A stretch of DNA of 64,000 nt from Rhodococcus rhodochrous (GTDB lineage Bacteria > Actinomycetota > Actinomycetes > Mycobacteriales > Mycobacteriaceae): assembly GCF_014854695.1 (NCBI RefSeq), contig NZ_CP027557.1, positions 2,604,001 through 2,668,000 of the forward strand, written 5' to 3'. Under the pieces are notes generated by a model. The model worked only from the letters and a program-made list of their open reading frames with translations. It did not search any database and was not told the DNA's origin. Numbering within the stretch: the first letter of the stretch is position 1; each line of letters opens with the position of its first letter. The translations under genes and the position numbers were made by a program. Of the stretch, positions 33,826 to 41,186 are shown piece after piece.

Positions 33826-34878
33826 TCAGTCGAGGAACCGCAGAGTGCGGTCGAACAGTCGAAGGGCGTAGCGGTGCAGGCGATCACCGACCTCGGTGGA
33901 TGCCTGCCCGGAACAGGCGCGCGCGTAGGTGCCTTCGAGGATGATGCCGAGTTTGAAGCCGGCCAGCGCCGTGTACCAGTCGATTGCGCTCAGATCGCGC
34001 TCGGTGTTCGCCGCGTACCGGTCGATCAGTTCGGTGCGGGACGGGAGACCACCTGCCGCGGCGAGACGGCTCTCGAGCAGGTCGGATCCGCCGTCCGTGT
34101 CCGGCCACATGGCGAGCATCCAGCCGAGGTCGAGGAGGGGATCCCCGATGGTCGCCATCTCCCAGTCGACGATGGCGGTGAGCACCGGATCGATGCGATC
34201 GAACATCACGTTGGAGACGTGATAGTCGCCGTGCAGGATTCCCGGTGTCCAGGTCCGGGGTTTGTGGTCGTCGAGCCAGGACGCGATCCGGTCGACACCG
34301 GGCAACAGCACTGTCGGGTAGCCCGGCAGCAGCGTGTAGGACTCGAGTTCGCTGCTCCAGCGAGCGACTTGGCGGTCGAGGAAACCGTCGGGACGACCGA
34401 AGTCGCTGAGCCCGATCTGCACGGGGTCGACACGACCGAGTTCTGTGAGCGCGTCCACCATGGCCAGTCCCATCCGGTGGCGGGCGCCGCGATCGGCGGC
34501 GTGGCCGGGGGCAAGTGACTCGGCGGCGTTGTAGCCGTCCACAGCGTGCATCAGGTAGAAGGCTGCGCCGAGAATGTCGGTGTTCTCGCTGCCGGCGACG
34601 AAGGTGGGATGCGGCACGGTGGTGCCGGCGAGTGCGCGGAGCAGCGTCATCTCTCTCGCCATCATCCGATTCGAATGTGGCCGAAGGTGTTTCGGTCCCC
34701 TTCGGAGGACGTAGTGGACGCCGGAACGTTCGAAGCCGAGCATGACGTTCTGCGTTCCACCCCCGATAGGCGAGGCGGCGGTCAGATCACCGGACCCGAG
34801 GCCCTGCGCGTCCATCCAGTCCCGCACGGCGGTGAGGTCGACCCCGAGGAGGTCGCTGTGTGTGGTGTCGGTCGGCAT
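33826..34878 (-). CDS. Aminoglycoside-phosphotransferase-like (APH) kinase, partner of the dehydrogenase
   Basis: A 350-residue kinase-fold protein: IGGGTQNVMLGFERSGVHYVLRRGP (glycine loop and Lys), HGDYHVSNVMF (catalytic loop with Asp) and IVDWEMATIGDPLLDLGW (metal-binding Asp). It belongs to the family that phosphorylates hydroxyacyl-CoA in the ACAD10/11 pathway. The frame is open further upstream, but the ATG at 34876-34878 begins where homology starts and has a TACGTT -10 box six bases away, indicating a leaderless transcript. The TTGTGG-ATTC-CTACAA palindrome sits 42 bases above that -10. The dehydrogenase follows 30 bases downstream. Confidence 0.88.
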   Translation of the reverse strand: MPTDTTHSDLLGVDLTAVRDWMDAQGLGSGDLTAASPIGGGTQNVMLGFERSGVHYVLRRGPKHLRPHSNRMMAREMTLLRALAGTTVPHPTFVAGSENTDILGAAFYLMHAVDGYNAAESLAPGHAADRGARHRMGLAMVDALTELGRVDPVQIGLSDFGRPDGFLDRQVARWSSELESYTLLPGYPTVLLPGVDRIASWLDDHKPRTWTPGILHGDYHVSNVMFDRIDPVLTAIVDWEMATIGDPLLDLGWMLAMWPDTDGGSDLLESRLAAAGGLPSRTELIDRYAANTERDLSAIDWYTALAGFKLGIILEGTYARACSGQASTEVGDRLHRYALRLFDRTLRFLD

Positions 34879-34884
34879 GAATAG

Positions 34885-34890
34885 AACGTA
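34885..34890 (-). promoter_or_regulatory. -10 box TACGTT of the leaderless APH-dehydrogenase promoter
   Basis: On the reverse strand TACGTT is followed by six bases and the ATG at 34878. No -35 match is seen, as expected for an activator-dependent promoter. Confidence 0.5.
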
Positions 34891-34932
34891 TCGACCGGAT
34901 CCGTCGGTGGCACCGTACCTCGTCGACCCTCG

Positions 34933-34948
34933 TTGTGGATTCCTACAA
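34933..34948. promoter_or_regulatory. Operator TTGTGG-ATTC-CTACAA upstream of the APH gene
   Basis: A 16-bp palindrome, one of four copies of TTGTRG-N4-CYACAA around the catabolic genes (one of the four has a single mismatch). It is separated by 42 bases from the -10 box, centring it near -62, a classical activator position. Confidence 0.6.
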
Positions 34949-34975
34949 TGGCATCCGGTCAGGGATCTGCGCTGG

Positions 34976-36847
34976 TCAGCGGGCCGCGAAGTCGAGGATC
35001 TGGAAGGCCAGGCGCGCAGCGAGCAGTACGTCCAGACTCGTCGGGTCCAGGCCGGTGAGTTCCTTGATCTTGCCCATGCGGTACCGGACCGTGTTCTCGT
35101 GGACCTCGAGCGCCAGCGCGGCGCCCTGCACCCTTCCCTCCGCGGCGACGAACGCCCGCCACGTCTCGAGCAGCACACCGTCGTCGGCACCGCGCACGGC
35201 GTGGACGTACTCGTGGGCGAAGCGCACTGCGTCCTTGACGCGTCCGGAACTGACGACGACGCGGAAGAGCCCGAGTTCGGTGACGTCGAGGACACCGTCG
35301 GACCAGTCGAACGATCGCGCGATGTCGGCAACCTCTTTCATCTCGCGGGCCGCCTGCGGGAAGCCGGTGATCTCGCGGCACACGCCGGAGATGACCGTGG
35401 CGCCGGTGGCGAGCTCGGGTTGCAGTGACTCCCGCACCCGCCCGACCCGGTCGCGGAGGGTCTGCATCTCCTCCGCCGACCCGCCGTCGGGGAGCGGGAC
35501 GAGCACGATCACGTGGCCGGGCAGTTTCACCGCGGCGGGTTCGTCGATGCCGAAGACCTCCCGGAACCGGCGGGTGACGAGCCGTTGCGCCGCGGAGGCG
35601 GTGGTACGCGGGTCAGCGGACAGCTCGAAACGTACCAGCACGTGCGGGTGGGTGAGGTCGATGCCGAACTGGGGGCCCCGGCGCAGCAGATGCTCCTTGT
35701 CGCGGGTGTTGCGCAGCAGGTCGGACAGATAGTCGTCTCGCGCTTGACCCTGGGTTTCGATCTGGCGTCGTTCGGACAGGATCTGCAGTGACAGCACCGT
35801 CGCGCCGTGCTCGGCCAGATGGCTGTCCACCGTCTCGAGGGAACGCCCGACCTCGACGATGCCGAGATAGCCGTTCGGCCGCCCTTCGATGATCAGCCGG
35901 CACATCAGGTGCCGTCGTCCGAGTCCCACCGACAGAGTCGGTGGGACGATCGCGGAGGGACGTTCCGGGCTGAGACCCGCCAGTTCCGCCTCGACCGACG
36001 GCATCCTCCGCACCTGCTGGGAGATAACGGGCGGGCGGTCGAGACCGAGCGTTGCAGGAGACGCCCAGGCCAGGACCCGGAAGTCCTCGTCGTAGAGCAC
36101 TACGGGTTTGGCGGACAAGCTCGACAGCAGCGTCACCACGCTGTGGATGTCGGCGCCTTCGAGGACGGCGTTGGTGAGTTTGCGGTGCACGTCCGCGAGA
36201 TAGGCAAGCGTGTTGCGGCTGCGGGCGATCTCCGAGGCCTGGCTGCGCAGCCGGACGTTGAGCATCGCCTGACTGATGAACAGCGCACTGAGCTGCGCGA
36301 ACATCTCCGCGATCTCGACGTCCTCTTGGGTGTAGACGTGATCGCGGTCCTTGTCGTCGACGAAGAGCAGGCCGATGACCTCGCCGTCGAACACCAGCGG
36401 CACACCCAGCATCGCCCGCACCCGCCAGTGCTCCATGGTGCGGCGGTGCGGGCGCGGATCGTTGGCGACGTCGTCGATGAGGACAGGGCGCGCGGTCTCG
36501 ATGACTTCCCGGCTGAACCGGTCGCCCGCGATACCGGACTCCTGGCGTTTGACGGCCTCGGTGATGTCACCCTGGTCGGAACAGTGGCCGGCGGCGCCTC
36601 GGAACCGGCCGTCCGGACGTTTGAGGTAGAGCGATGACCGGGAGACTCCGATGACGCTGCACAGCTTCACACACACCGAGCGCAGGAGGTGTTCGAGGTC
36701 GGCGTCCCCGATGGCCTCCCCGGTTATCTCGGCGAAGGCGGTGATGACGTCGCGTTCTCGCGGCGGGTCGGCGGAGGCGGGTGGCACAGTGCCGACGGCG
36801 TCGGGCCGCGTGGTGCTCTCGGTGCCCGCGCTCGGCAGCAGTGTCAT
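34976..36847 (-). CDS. GAF-domain PucR/CdaR-family transcriptional regulator
   Basis: A 623-residue regulator. Residues about 35-205 form a GAF sensor domain (DLEHLLRSVCVKLCSVIGVSRSSLYL, then GVPLVFDGEVIGLLFVDD). The middle carries a GGDEF-like region typical of the family. The last ~60 residues are the PucR helix-turn-helix (ALALEVHENTVRYRMGKIKELTGLDP). Such proteins usually activate catabolic genes in response to a pathway substrate. It lies inside the gene set it probably controls, and a TTGTGG-AATA-TCACAA palindrome is 52 bases upstream of its start, consistent with autoregulation. GGGAGGAGAGGG precedes the ATG. Confidence 0.87.
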   Translation of the reverse strand: MTLLPSAGTESTTRPDAVGTVPPASADPPRERDVITAFAEITGEAIGDADLEHLLRSVCVKLCSVIGVSRSSLYLKRPDGRFRGAAGHCSDQGDITEAVKRQESGIAGDRFSREVIETARPVLIDDVANDPRPHRRTMEHWRVRAMLGVPLVFDGEVIGLLFVDDKDRDHVYTQEDVEIAEMFAQLSALFISQAMLNVRLRSQASEIARSRNTLAYLADVHRKLTNAVLEGADIHSVVTLLSSLSAKPVVLYDEDFRVLAWASPATLGLDRPPVISQQVRRMPSVEAELAGLSPERPSAIVPPTLSVGLGRRHLMCRLIIEGRPNGYLGIVEVGRSLETVDSHLAEHGATVLSLQILSERRQIETQGQARDDYLSDLLRNTRDKEHLLRRGPQFGIDLTHPHVLVRFELSADPRTTASAAQRLVTRRFREVFGIDEPAAVKLPGHVIVLVPLPDGGSAEEMQTLRDRVGRVRESLQPELATGATVISGVCREITGFPQAAREMKEVADIARSFDWSDGVLDVTELGLFRVVVSSGRVKDAVRFAHEYVHAVRGADDGVLLETWRAFVAAEGRVQGAALALEVHENTVRYRMGKIKELTGLDPTSLDVLLAARLAFQILDFAAR

Positions 36848-36898
36848 ATCGTTCCCTCTCCTCCCAGGATGTGGCGGCCGTTACTCCACATCGTTGAA

Positions 36899-36914
36899 TT
36901 GTGGAATATCACAA
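36899..36914. promoter_or_regulatory. Operator copy TTGTGG-AATA-TCACAA upstream of the PucR-type gene
   Basis: One mismatch from perfect symmetry, extended by one A-T pair on the outside. Unlike the other copies it has no TANNNT box 41-42 bases downstream, so it may overlap the promoter and act negatively. Confidence 0.5.
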
Positions 36915-36928
36915 TCTACCGGATCCCG

Positions 36929-38173
36929 TCACGTGGCCATCGCGTCGGGCAGGCCGTGATCGAGTACGTGGCCCATGCGGTCCCGCTTCGTCCGCAGATA
37001 CCGCACGTTGTGGGCGGTCGCGACGGTGGGAAGTGCGACCCGACCGACGATGTCAATCGAATAACCTTCGAGTCCACCGAGTTTCGCTGGGTTGTTCGTA
37101 ATCAGACGCATCCGGCGAACCCCGAGGTCGGCGAGGATGCGGGCGCCGACGCCGTAGCTTCGTGAATCGTCGGGCAGGCCGAGCGCGCGGTTGGCGTCCA
37201 CGGTGTCGAGACCTTGTTCCTGCAGTGAGTACGCACGGATCTTGTGGGCGAGACCGATACCGCGACCCTCGTGGCCGCGAAGGTACACGAGCACCCCGCA
37301 TCCTTCGCGAGCGATCTCGGCGAGGGCCTGTTCGAGTTGAGCGCCGCAGTCGCAGCGCAACGAACCGAGGATGTCGCCGGTGAGACACTCGCTGTGCACG
37401 CGGACCAGCACGCCTTCGTGGCTGCGTCCGGCAGCGGTGACATCACCCATCACCAACGCCAGGTGTTCGGTGCCGTCGAGAACCGACCGGAACGCCACCG
37501 CCCGGAACTGCCCGAACTCGGTGGGCATCGTCGCTTCGGCGACCAGTTCGACGAAAGGTTCGGTCGCGGCGCGATACCGCACCAGATCCGCGATGTGCAG
37601 CATCGGTAGATCGTGGACGCGCGCGAACTCGACGAGGTCGTCTCCCCGGCGCATCGAACCGTCCTCGGCGACGATCTCGCCGATCACGCCGACATCACCG
37701 GCGCCGGCGAGACGCAGCAGATCGACGGTCGCCTCGGTGTGTCCGGCCCGGGCGAGGACCCCACCCTCGCGGGCGCGCAGCGGGAAGATGTGACCCGGTC
37801 GGCGCAGGTCCGGGGACTCGGTGGTGTCGGCGGCGAGCGCCCGCACGGTCGCCGCTCGGTCCTCGGCGCTGACCCCGGTACCGGTCGAGACGTGATCGAC
37901 GGTGATGGTGAACGCCGTGCCGTGCGCATCGGTGTTGCGTTCGACCATCGGAGGCAGCTCGAGCACATCGGCACGATGGGCCGTCATGGGCGCGCACACG
38001 ATGCCGGTGGTGTGGCGGACGACGAATGCCATCTGTTCGGCGGTCATCGTGGCCGCCGCGGCGACCAGATCGCCTTCGTTCTCACGCTCGTCGTCGTCCA
38101 CGACGACGACCATGCCGCCGGCGGCGAGGGTCTCGACGGCGAGCTCGACCTGCTGTGCGGGTGTGTGAGGCAT
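36929..38173 (-). CDS. ribBA: Bifunctional RibBA (DHBP synthase / GTP cyclohydrolase II)
   Basis: A 414-residue enzyme covering both entry points of riboflavin synthesis. Residues about 1-205 are 3,4-dihydroxy-2-butanone-4-phosphate synthase (VVVVDDDERENEGDL, RRPGHIFPLRAREGGVL, GHTEATVDL). About 210-410 are GTP cyclohydrolase II with the zinc motif ECLTGDILGSLRCDCGAQ and GRGIGLAHKIRAY. Both active sites look intact. It starts five bases after the flavin reductase stop, so it is an operon member, not part of a rib cluster, and no FMN riboswitch is visible. This is probably a dedicated flavin supply for the monooxygenases. Confidence 0.93.
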   Translation of the reverse strand: MPHTPAQQVELAVETLAAGGMVVVVDDDERENEGDLVAAAATMTAEQMAFVVRHTTGIVCAPMTAHRADVLELPPMVERNTDAHGTAFTITVDHVSTGTGVSAEDRAATVRALAADTTESPDLRRPGHIFPLRAREGGVLARAGHTEATVDLLRLAGAGDVGVIGEIVAEDGSMRRGDDLVEFARVHDLPMLHIADLVRYRAATEPFVELVAEATMPTEFGQFRAVAFRSVLDGTEHLALVMGDVTAAGRSHEGVLVRVHSECLTGDILGSLRCDCGAQLEQALAEIAREGCGVLVYLRGHEGRGIGLAHKIRAYSLQEQGLDTVDANRALGLPDDSRSYGVGARILADLGVRRMRLITNNPAKLGGLEGYSIDIVGRVALPTVATAHNVRYLRTKRDRMGHVLDHGLPDAMAT

Positions 38174-38178
38174 GGCGA

Positions 38179-38673
38179 CTACTCCTGTCCTGCGCTGTGT
38201 GTTCCGAAGGCGCGCCGGTGGTAGGTGAGCGGCGGGTTGTCCGTACAGTCGGCGTCCTCGACGTGTCCGAGGACCACTACGTGGTCACCGCCGTCGACGA
38301 GATCCGCCACGGTGCAGGCCACCCAGCCGGGGACGCCTTGGATTCGAGGCACGTCGGACGACAGCGACCAGTCGATGCCGGCGAACTTGTCGGTGCCCTT
38401 GCGGGCGAAGGCCAGGGCCAGGGCGTCCTGACCGTGACCGAGGATGTTGATGCCGAAGCGGCGCTGCTTGCGGACCACCGTCAACAGATCCGAGGCACGA
38501 TCGAGTGCGACGAGCACCATCGGAGGAGCCATCGACAACGACGCGAAGGCACTGACGGTGGTGCCGTGCGGTCGATCACCGTCGAGTGCGGTCACCACCG
38601 TGACCGGGGTGCAGACGCCGGCCATCACGTCGCGGAACGCGGTGGTGAAGTCCTGGGTGGCAGGGGAGTTCAT
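38179..38673 (-). CDS. Flavin reductase family protein (FMN/FAD:NAD(P)H)
   Basis: A 164-residue HpaC-like reductase of two-component monooxygenases. It shows the split-barrel family pattern: FRDVMAGVCTPVTVVTAL, PHGTTVSAFASLSMAPPMVLVAL, FGINILG, and a C-terminal GGDHVVVLGHVED. It makes free reduced flavin for a separate oxygenase, and the luciferase-like monooxygenase gene lies just upstream in the operon. A strong hairpin between the two genes may lower its level relative to the oxygenase. Confidence 0.9.
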   Translation of the reverse strand: MNSPATQDFTTAFRDVMAGVCTPVTVVTALDGDRPHGTTVSAFASLSMAPPMVLVALDRASDLLTVVRKQRRFGINILGHGQDALALAFARKGTDKFAGIDWSLSSDVPRIQGVPGWVACTVADLVDGGDHVVVLGHVEDADCTDNPPLTYHRRAFGTHSAGQE

Positions 38674-38696
38674 GTCGTCCTCCGAGGGGAATCGAA

Positions 38697-38728
38697 CGGG
38701 CGGTGCCCGAGGGTTCGGGCACCGCCCG
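38697..38728 (-). terminator. 14-bp hairpin inside the monooxygenase operon
   Basis: CGGGCGGTGCCCGA (38697-38710) pairs perfectly with TCGGGCACCGCCCG (38715-38728) around a four-base loop. It lies between the oxygenase stop and the flavin reductase start. It could be a partial terminator or an RNA-processing/stability element. A full terminator would cut off the reductase and ribBA. Confidence 0.65.
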
Positions 38729-38737
38729 GGTCAGGGG

Positions 38738-39835
38738 TCAGGCGTTGGCCGGAACCGGTGCCTTCATCTTGTGCAGCTCGGGAACGACCTTTTCGCCGTA
38801 CAGCTTCAGAGCTTTCTCGGCCTGCTCGATGGGAAGGCCACCGAATGCGAACGCGGCGTTGGCGAAGAAGTCGCCGATCTTCTCGTGCCGGGCCGCGTAC
38901 TTCTCGACGATCTGCTCCGGCGTGCCGTAGACGTTCGCCTCCACGTAGGCGTCGGCGGCGGCCTCCATGCCGGCTTCGCGGATCATGTCCGCCCCCACCT
39001 GGTACGTCTCGTAGCCCTTCGTGTTCCGCCAGTGCTCACCGGCGAAGTCGTAGTGCTTGATAACCGAAAGGAAGTAGCGGGCGACGTGCTCGTAGGCGAG
39101 CCGGCGGGCCTCTTCGGCGTCCTCGTGGCAGATGACGAAGTCCTGGATGACGGGCGGCAGCGGTTCGGTGCCCCAGCGCTCCCGGTACAGGTCGCGCCAG
39201 CGATTGATCGTCTCGGCGTGCTTTTCGAACTCGAACTGCATGAAGGTCATCATGCGGACGCCGAGGTCGGCGATGACGGGCACAGAATCGGGCGACATCG
39301 CCGCACCGAACAGACGGTCGCGACCCCACTCGTATGTCGGGTTCGGGGCGGGCCGGATCTCCACACGTGACTGGGGGTAGAACTCGCCTTCCGGGTTGTC
39401 GACGACACCGGTGCGTAGGCCCTCGATGGTGATCTTCGCGCCTTCGATGAACCGTCCGCGGGCCTCGTCCATGGGGATCCCGAAGGCGTCGTACTCCATC
39501 TTCGCCAGGCCACGGCCCATGCCGTAGAGGGCGCGACCACCGGACATCATGTCGAGCATCGTCATCTTCTCGACGACGCGCACCGGGTTGTTCCACGGCA
39601 GGATCACGGCGCCGGTGCCGAGCTTGACCGTCGAGGTGCGCGCGGCGAGGTACGACATGATCTGCATGTTGTCCGGGCACATCGAGTAGTCGTCGAAGTG
39701 GTGCTCGGCGGACCAGACGGCGTCGAAGCCGTACTTCTCCGCGTCGACGCCCATGTCGAGCTCGCGAGTGAAGACTTCCTGGTCGCTGACGTTCTCGTGG
39801 TAGTTCTGGAAGACCAGCAGCATTCCGACGTCCAT
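38738..39835 (-). CDS. Luciferase-like (LLM class) flavin-dependent monooxygenase
   Basis: A 365-residue TIM-barrel oxygenase that uses reduced flavin supplied by a separate reductase. Family marks are EKYGFDAVWSAEHHFDDYSMCPDNMQIMSYLAARTSTVKLGTGAVILPWNNPVRVVEKMTMLD (given here as a region, about residues 33-95), GRALYGMGRGLAKMEYDAFG, and the C-terminal GTPEQIVEKYAARHEKIGDFF. The gene is followed by the flavin reductase and ribBA. The substrate is unknown; luciferase-like oxygenases include type II Baeyer-Villiger enzymes, desulfonating enzymes and others. Confidence 0.88.
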   Translation of the reverse strand: MDVGMLLVFQNYHENVSDQEVFTRELDMGVDAEKYGFDAVWSAEHHFDDYSMCPDNMQIMSYLAARTSTVKLGTGAVILPWNNPVRVVEKMTMLDMMSGGRALYGMGRGLAKMEYDAFGIPMDEARGRFIEGAKITIEGLRTGVVDNPEGEFYPQSRVEIRPAPNPTYEWGRDRLFGAAMSPDSVPVIADLGVRMMTFMQFEFEKHAETINRWRDLYRERWGTEPLPPVIQDFVICHEDAEEARRLAYEHVARYFLSVIKHYDFAGEHWRNTKGYETYQVGADMIREAGMEAAADAYVEANVYGTPEQIVEKYAARHEKIGDFFANAAFAFGGLPIEQAEKALKLYGEKVVPELHKMKAPVPANA

Positions 39836-39889
39836 GGACGTATCTCCTTGTGTAGGTGAAAGAACGGGATGGGAATGGAGAGGTGTGGG

Positions 39890-40315
39890 TCAGGGTGCGA
39901 GGAAGACGGCCCGGGTGTGTTCGGTGTCGAGGAACTCCTTCACCGACCGGATCAGTCCGTCTCGGACTTCGAAGACGAAGTGGTAGAGGTTGTTGTAGAC
40001 GCGGCCGTTGTTCATCTCCGAATACGACTCGGTCTCCACCGCGACGCGGTCGCCCTCGGCGGTCCATGCGAGCGGAGTCAGCGCGATCGCGCCGGTCTTC
40101 GTGTTCGCCGACAACCCCGAGAGCATCGCGCGGAATTCTTCCTTGGTCTTGGTGCCGGAGATGCCTTCGATGGTGCCGGCAACCCACCAGGTCGCGTCGG
40201 GGGAGAGATAGCCGAGGATCGCTTCGACGTTGCCGGTGGAGAAGACCTCCATGAATTCGGCGATGAGCTTCTTGTTGGCCGCTTCGAGGCTTCCGGCACT
40301 CGCGACGTTGTCCAT
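39890..40315 (-). CDS. SnoaL/NTF2-like polyketide-cyclase-fold protein
   Basis: A 141-residue alpha+beta cone-fold protein (SnoaL, limonene-epoxide hydrolase and ketosteroid isomerase superfamily). It reads LEAANKKLIAEFMEVFSTGNVEAILGYLSPDATWWV in the first helix/strand region and ends YNNLYHFVFEVRDGLIRSVKEFLDTEHTRAVF. It could be an isomerase, epoxide hydrolase or ligand-binding protein. I start at the ATG at 40313-40315 with AAGGAG five bases upstream; a longer frame to 40417 adds 34 residues without homology. It is the first gene of the oxygenase/reductase/ribBA operon. Confidence 0.8.
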   Translation of the reverse strand: MDNVASAGSLEAANKKLIAEFMEVFSTGNVEAILGYLSPDATWWVAGTIEGISGTKTKEEFRAMLSGLSANTKTGAIALTPLAWTAEGDRVAVETESYSEMNNGRVYNNLYHFVFEVRDGLIRSVKEFLDTEHTRAVFLAP

Positions 40316-40386
40316 CTGAGCTCCTTGAAGAGGGGAATTGGACGAATCCTGCAGCGGGGGAACGAGTTTCTGTGCTGCCAGGGTCG

Positions 40387-40392
40387 AGAGTA
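40387..40392 (-). promoter_or_regulatory. Putative -10 box TACTCT of the SnoaL-oxygenase operon
   Basis: On the reverse strand TACTCT would give a start near 40380 and a 65-base leader. It is 41 bases below the TTGTAG-GTCG-CTACAA palindrome, matching the spacing at two other promoters. Confidence 0.45.
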
Positions 40393-40425
40393 ATCGGATT
40401 TCTGTGGTGTGGGTCACGCGAGTTC

Positions 40426-40457
40426 TCCGGTCGTTGTAGGTCGCTACAACGACCGGA
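40426..40457. promoter_or_regulatory. Operator TTGTAG-GTCG-CTACAA within a longer hairpin
   Basis: The 16-bp operator core is at 40434-40449. Flanking bases extend the symmetry to 14-bp arms (40426-40439 and 40444-40457). It lies four bases beyond the SDR stop and upstream of the SnoaL operon, so it may serve both as terminator for the SDR transcript and as operator for the next promoter. Confidence 0.6.
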
Positions 40458-40460
40458 ACC

Positions 40461-41186
40461 TCAACTACGCGAGCTGAACGAGCTCATCAGCCCGCCATCG
40501 GTGGCCACAATGCTGCCCGTCATGTAGGGCGCATCCGCGACACCCACGACGACCTGCGCAATCTCCTCGGGCCGGCCGGTACGGCCCATGGGAATGGCAG
40601 CGACGACCTTCTCGCGGGCACGCCCTGTGAGCGCCGAGGTCATGTCGGTATCCACGAAACCCGGGATGACCAGATTCACCCGGATGTCGCGCGGAGCGAG
40701 TTCGACGGCCAGCACCTGGGTCAACCCGCTCAGCCCGGCCTTGGCCGCACCGTAGGCTACATCCCCGGGAAAACCCCGGAAACCCACCACCGCACCGACA
40801 TTGATCAGTGCGGCGCCGGCGTCGAGTCGCGGCACCACCGTACGCGCGAGTTCGAACGCCCCTGTCAGGTTGGTCGCGATCACCTCGTCCCAGTGCTGCC
40901 GGGACAGATCGCCGATCCGTCCGCCGCGGTGCACGCCCGCGGCGTTGACCACGACGTCGAGCGAACCGAACCGGTCGAACACCTCGGCCACCCCACTGCC
41001 GACCGAGGCCGAATCGCCGATATCGGTATGGATTTCGACCACCCGATCGGGATGGGTCCACTGCTCGGTGGCCGGTTTGCGAGCGAACACCGCGACGCGG
41101 TCCCCGCGAGCGGTGGCAGCCTCGACGACGGCGCGGCCGATGCCGCGCGAACCACCGGTGACCAGCCAATTCTTCGAGTCGCTCAT
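40461..41186 (-). CDS. SDR family protein with catalytic Ser replaced
   Basis: A 241-residue Rossmann-fold protein: VTGGSRGIGRAV (NAD(P) loop), VNAAGVHRGG, YGAAKAG (Tyr and Lys of the active site) and a C-terminal GSIVATDGGL. The catalytic Ser, expected 13 residues before the Tyr, is Ala (INVGAVVG instead of the usual N-I-S-S-x-x-G). Activity may be weak or altered. The ATG at 41184-41186 overlaps the stop of the LLM-hydrolase fusion. It is the last gene of that operon and is followed by a hairpin. Confidence 0.87.
   Translation of the reverse strand: MSDSKNWLVTGGSRGIGRAVVEAATARGDRVAVFARKPATEQWTHPDRVVEIHTDIGDSASVGSGVAEVFDRFGSLDVVVNAAGVHRGGRIGDLSRQHWDEVIATNLTGAFELARTVVPRLDAGAALINVGAVVGFRGFPGDVAYGAAKAGLSGLTQVLAVELAPRDIRVNLVIPGFVDTDMTSALTGRAREKVVAAIPMGRTGRPEEIAQVVVGVADAPYMTGSIVATDGGLMSSFSSRS

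Noticed and set aside
36929-38178. FMN riboswitch controlling ribBA
   Set aside because: Only five bases separate the flavin reductase stop from the ribBA start, leaving no room for a riboswitch, and none of its conserved boxes is seen upstream of the operon.
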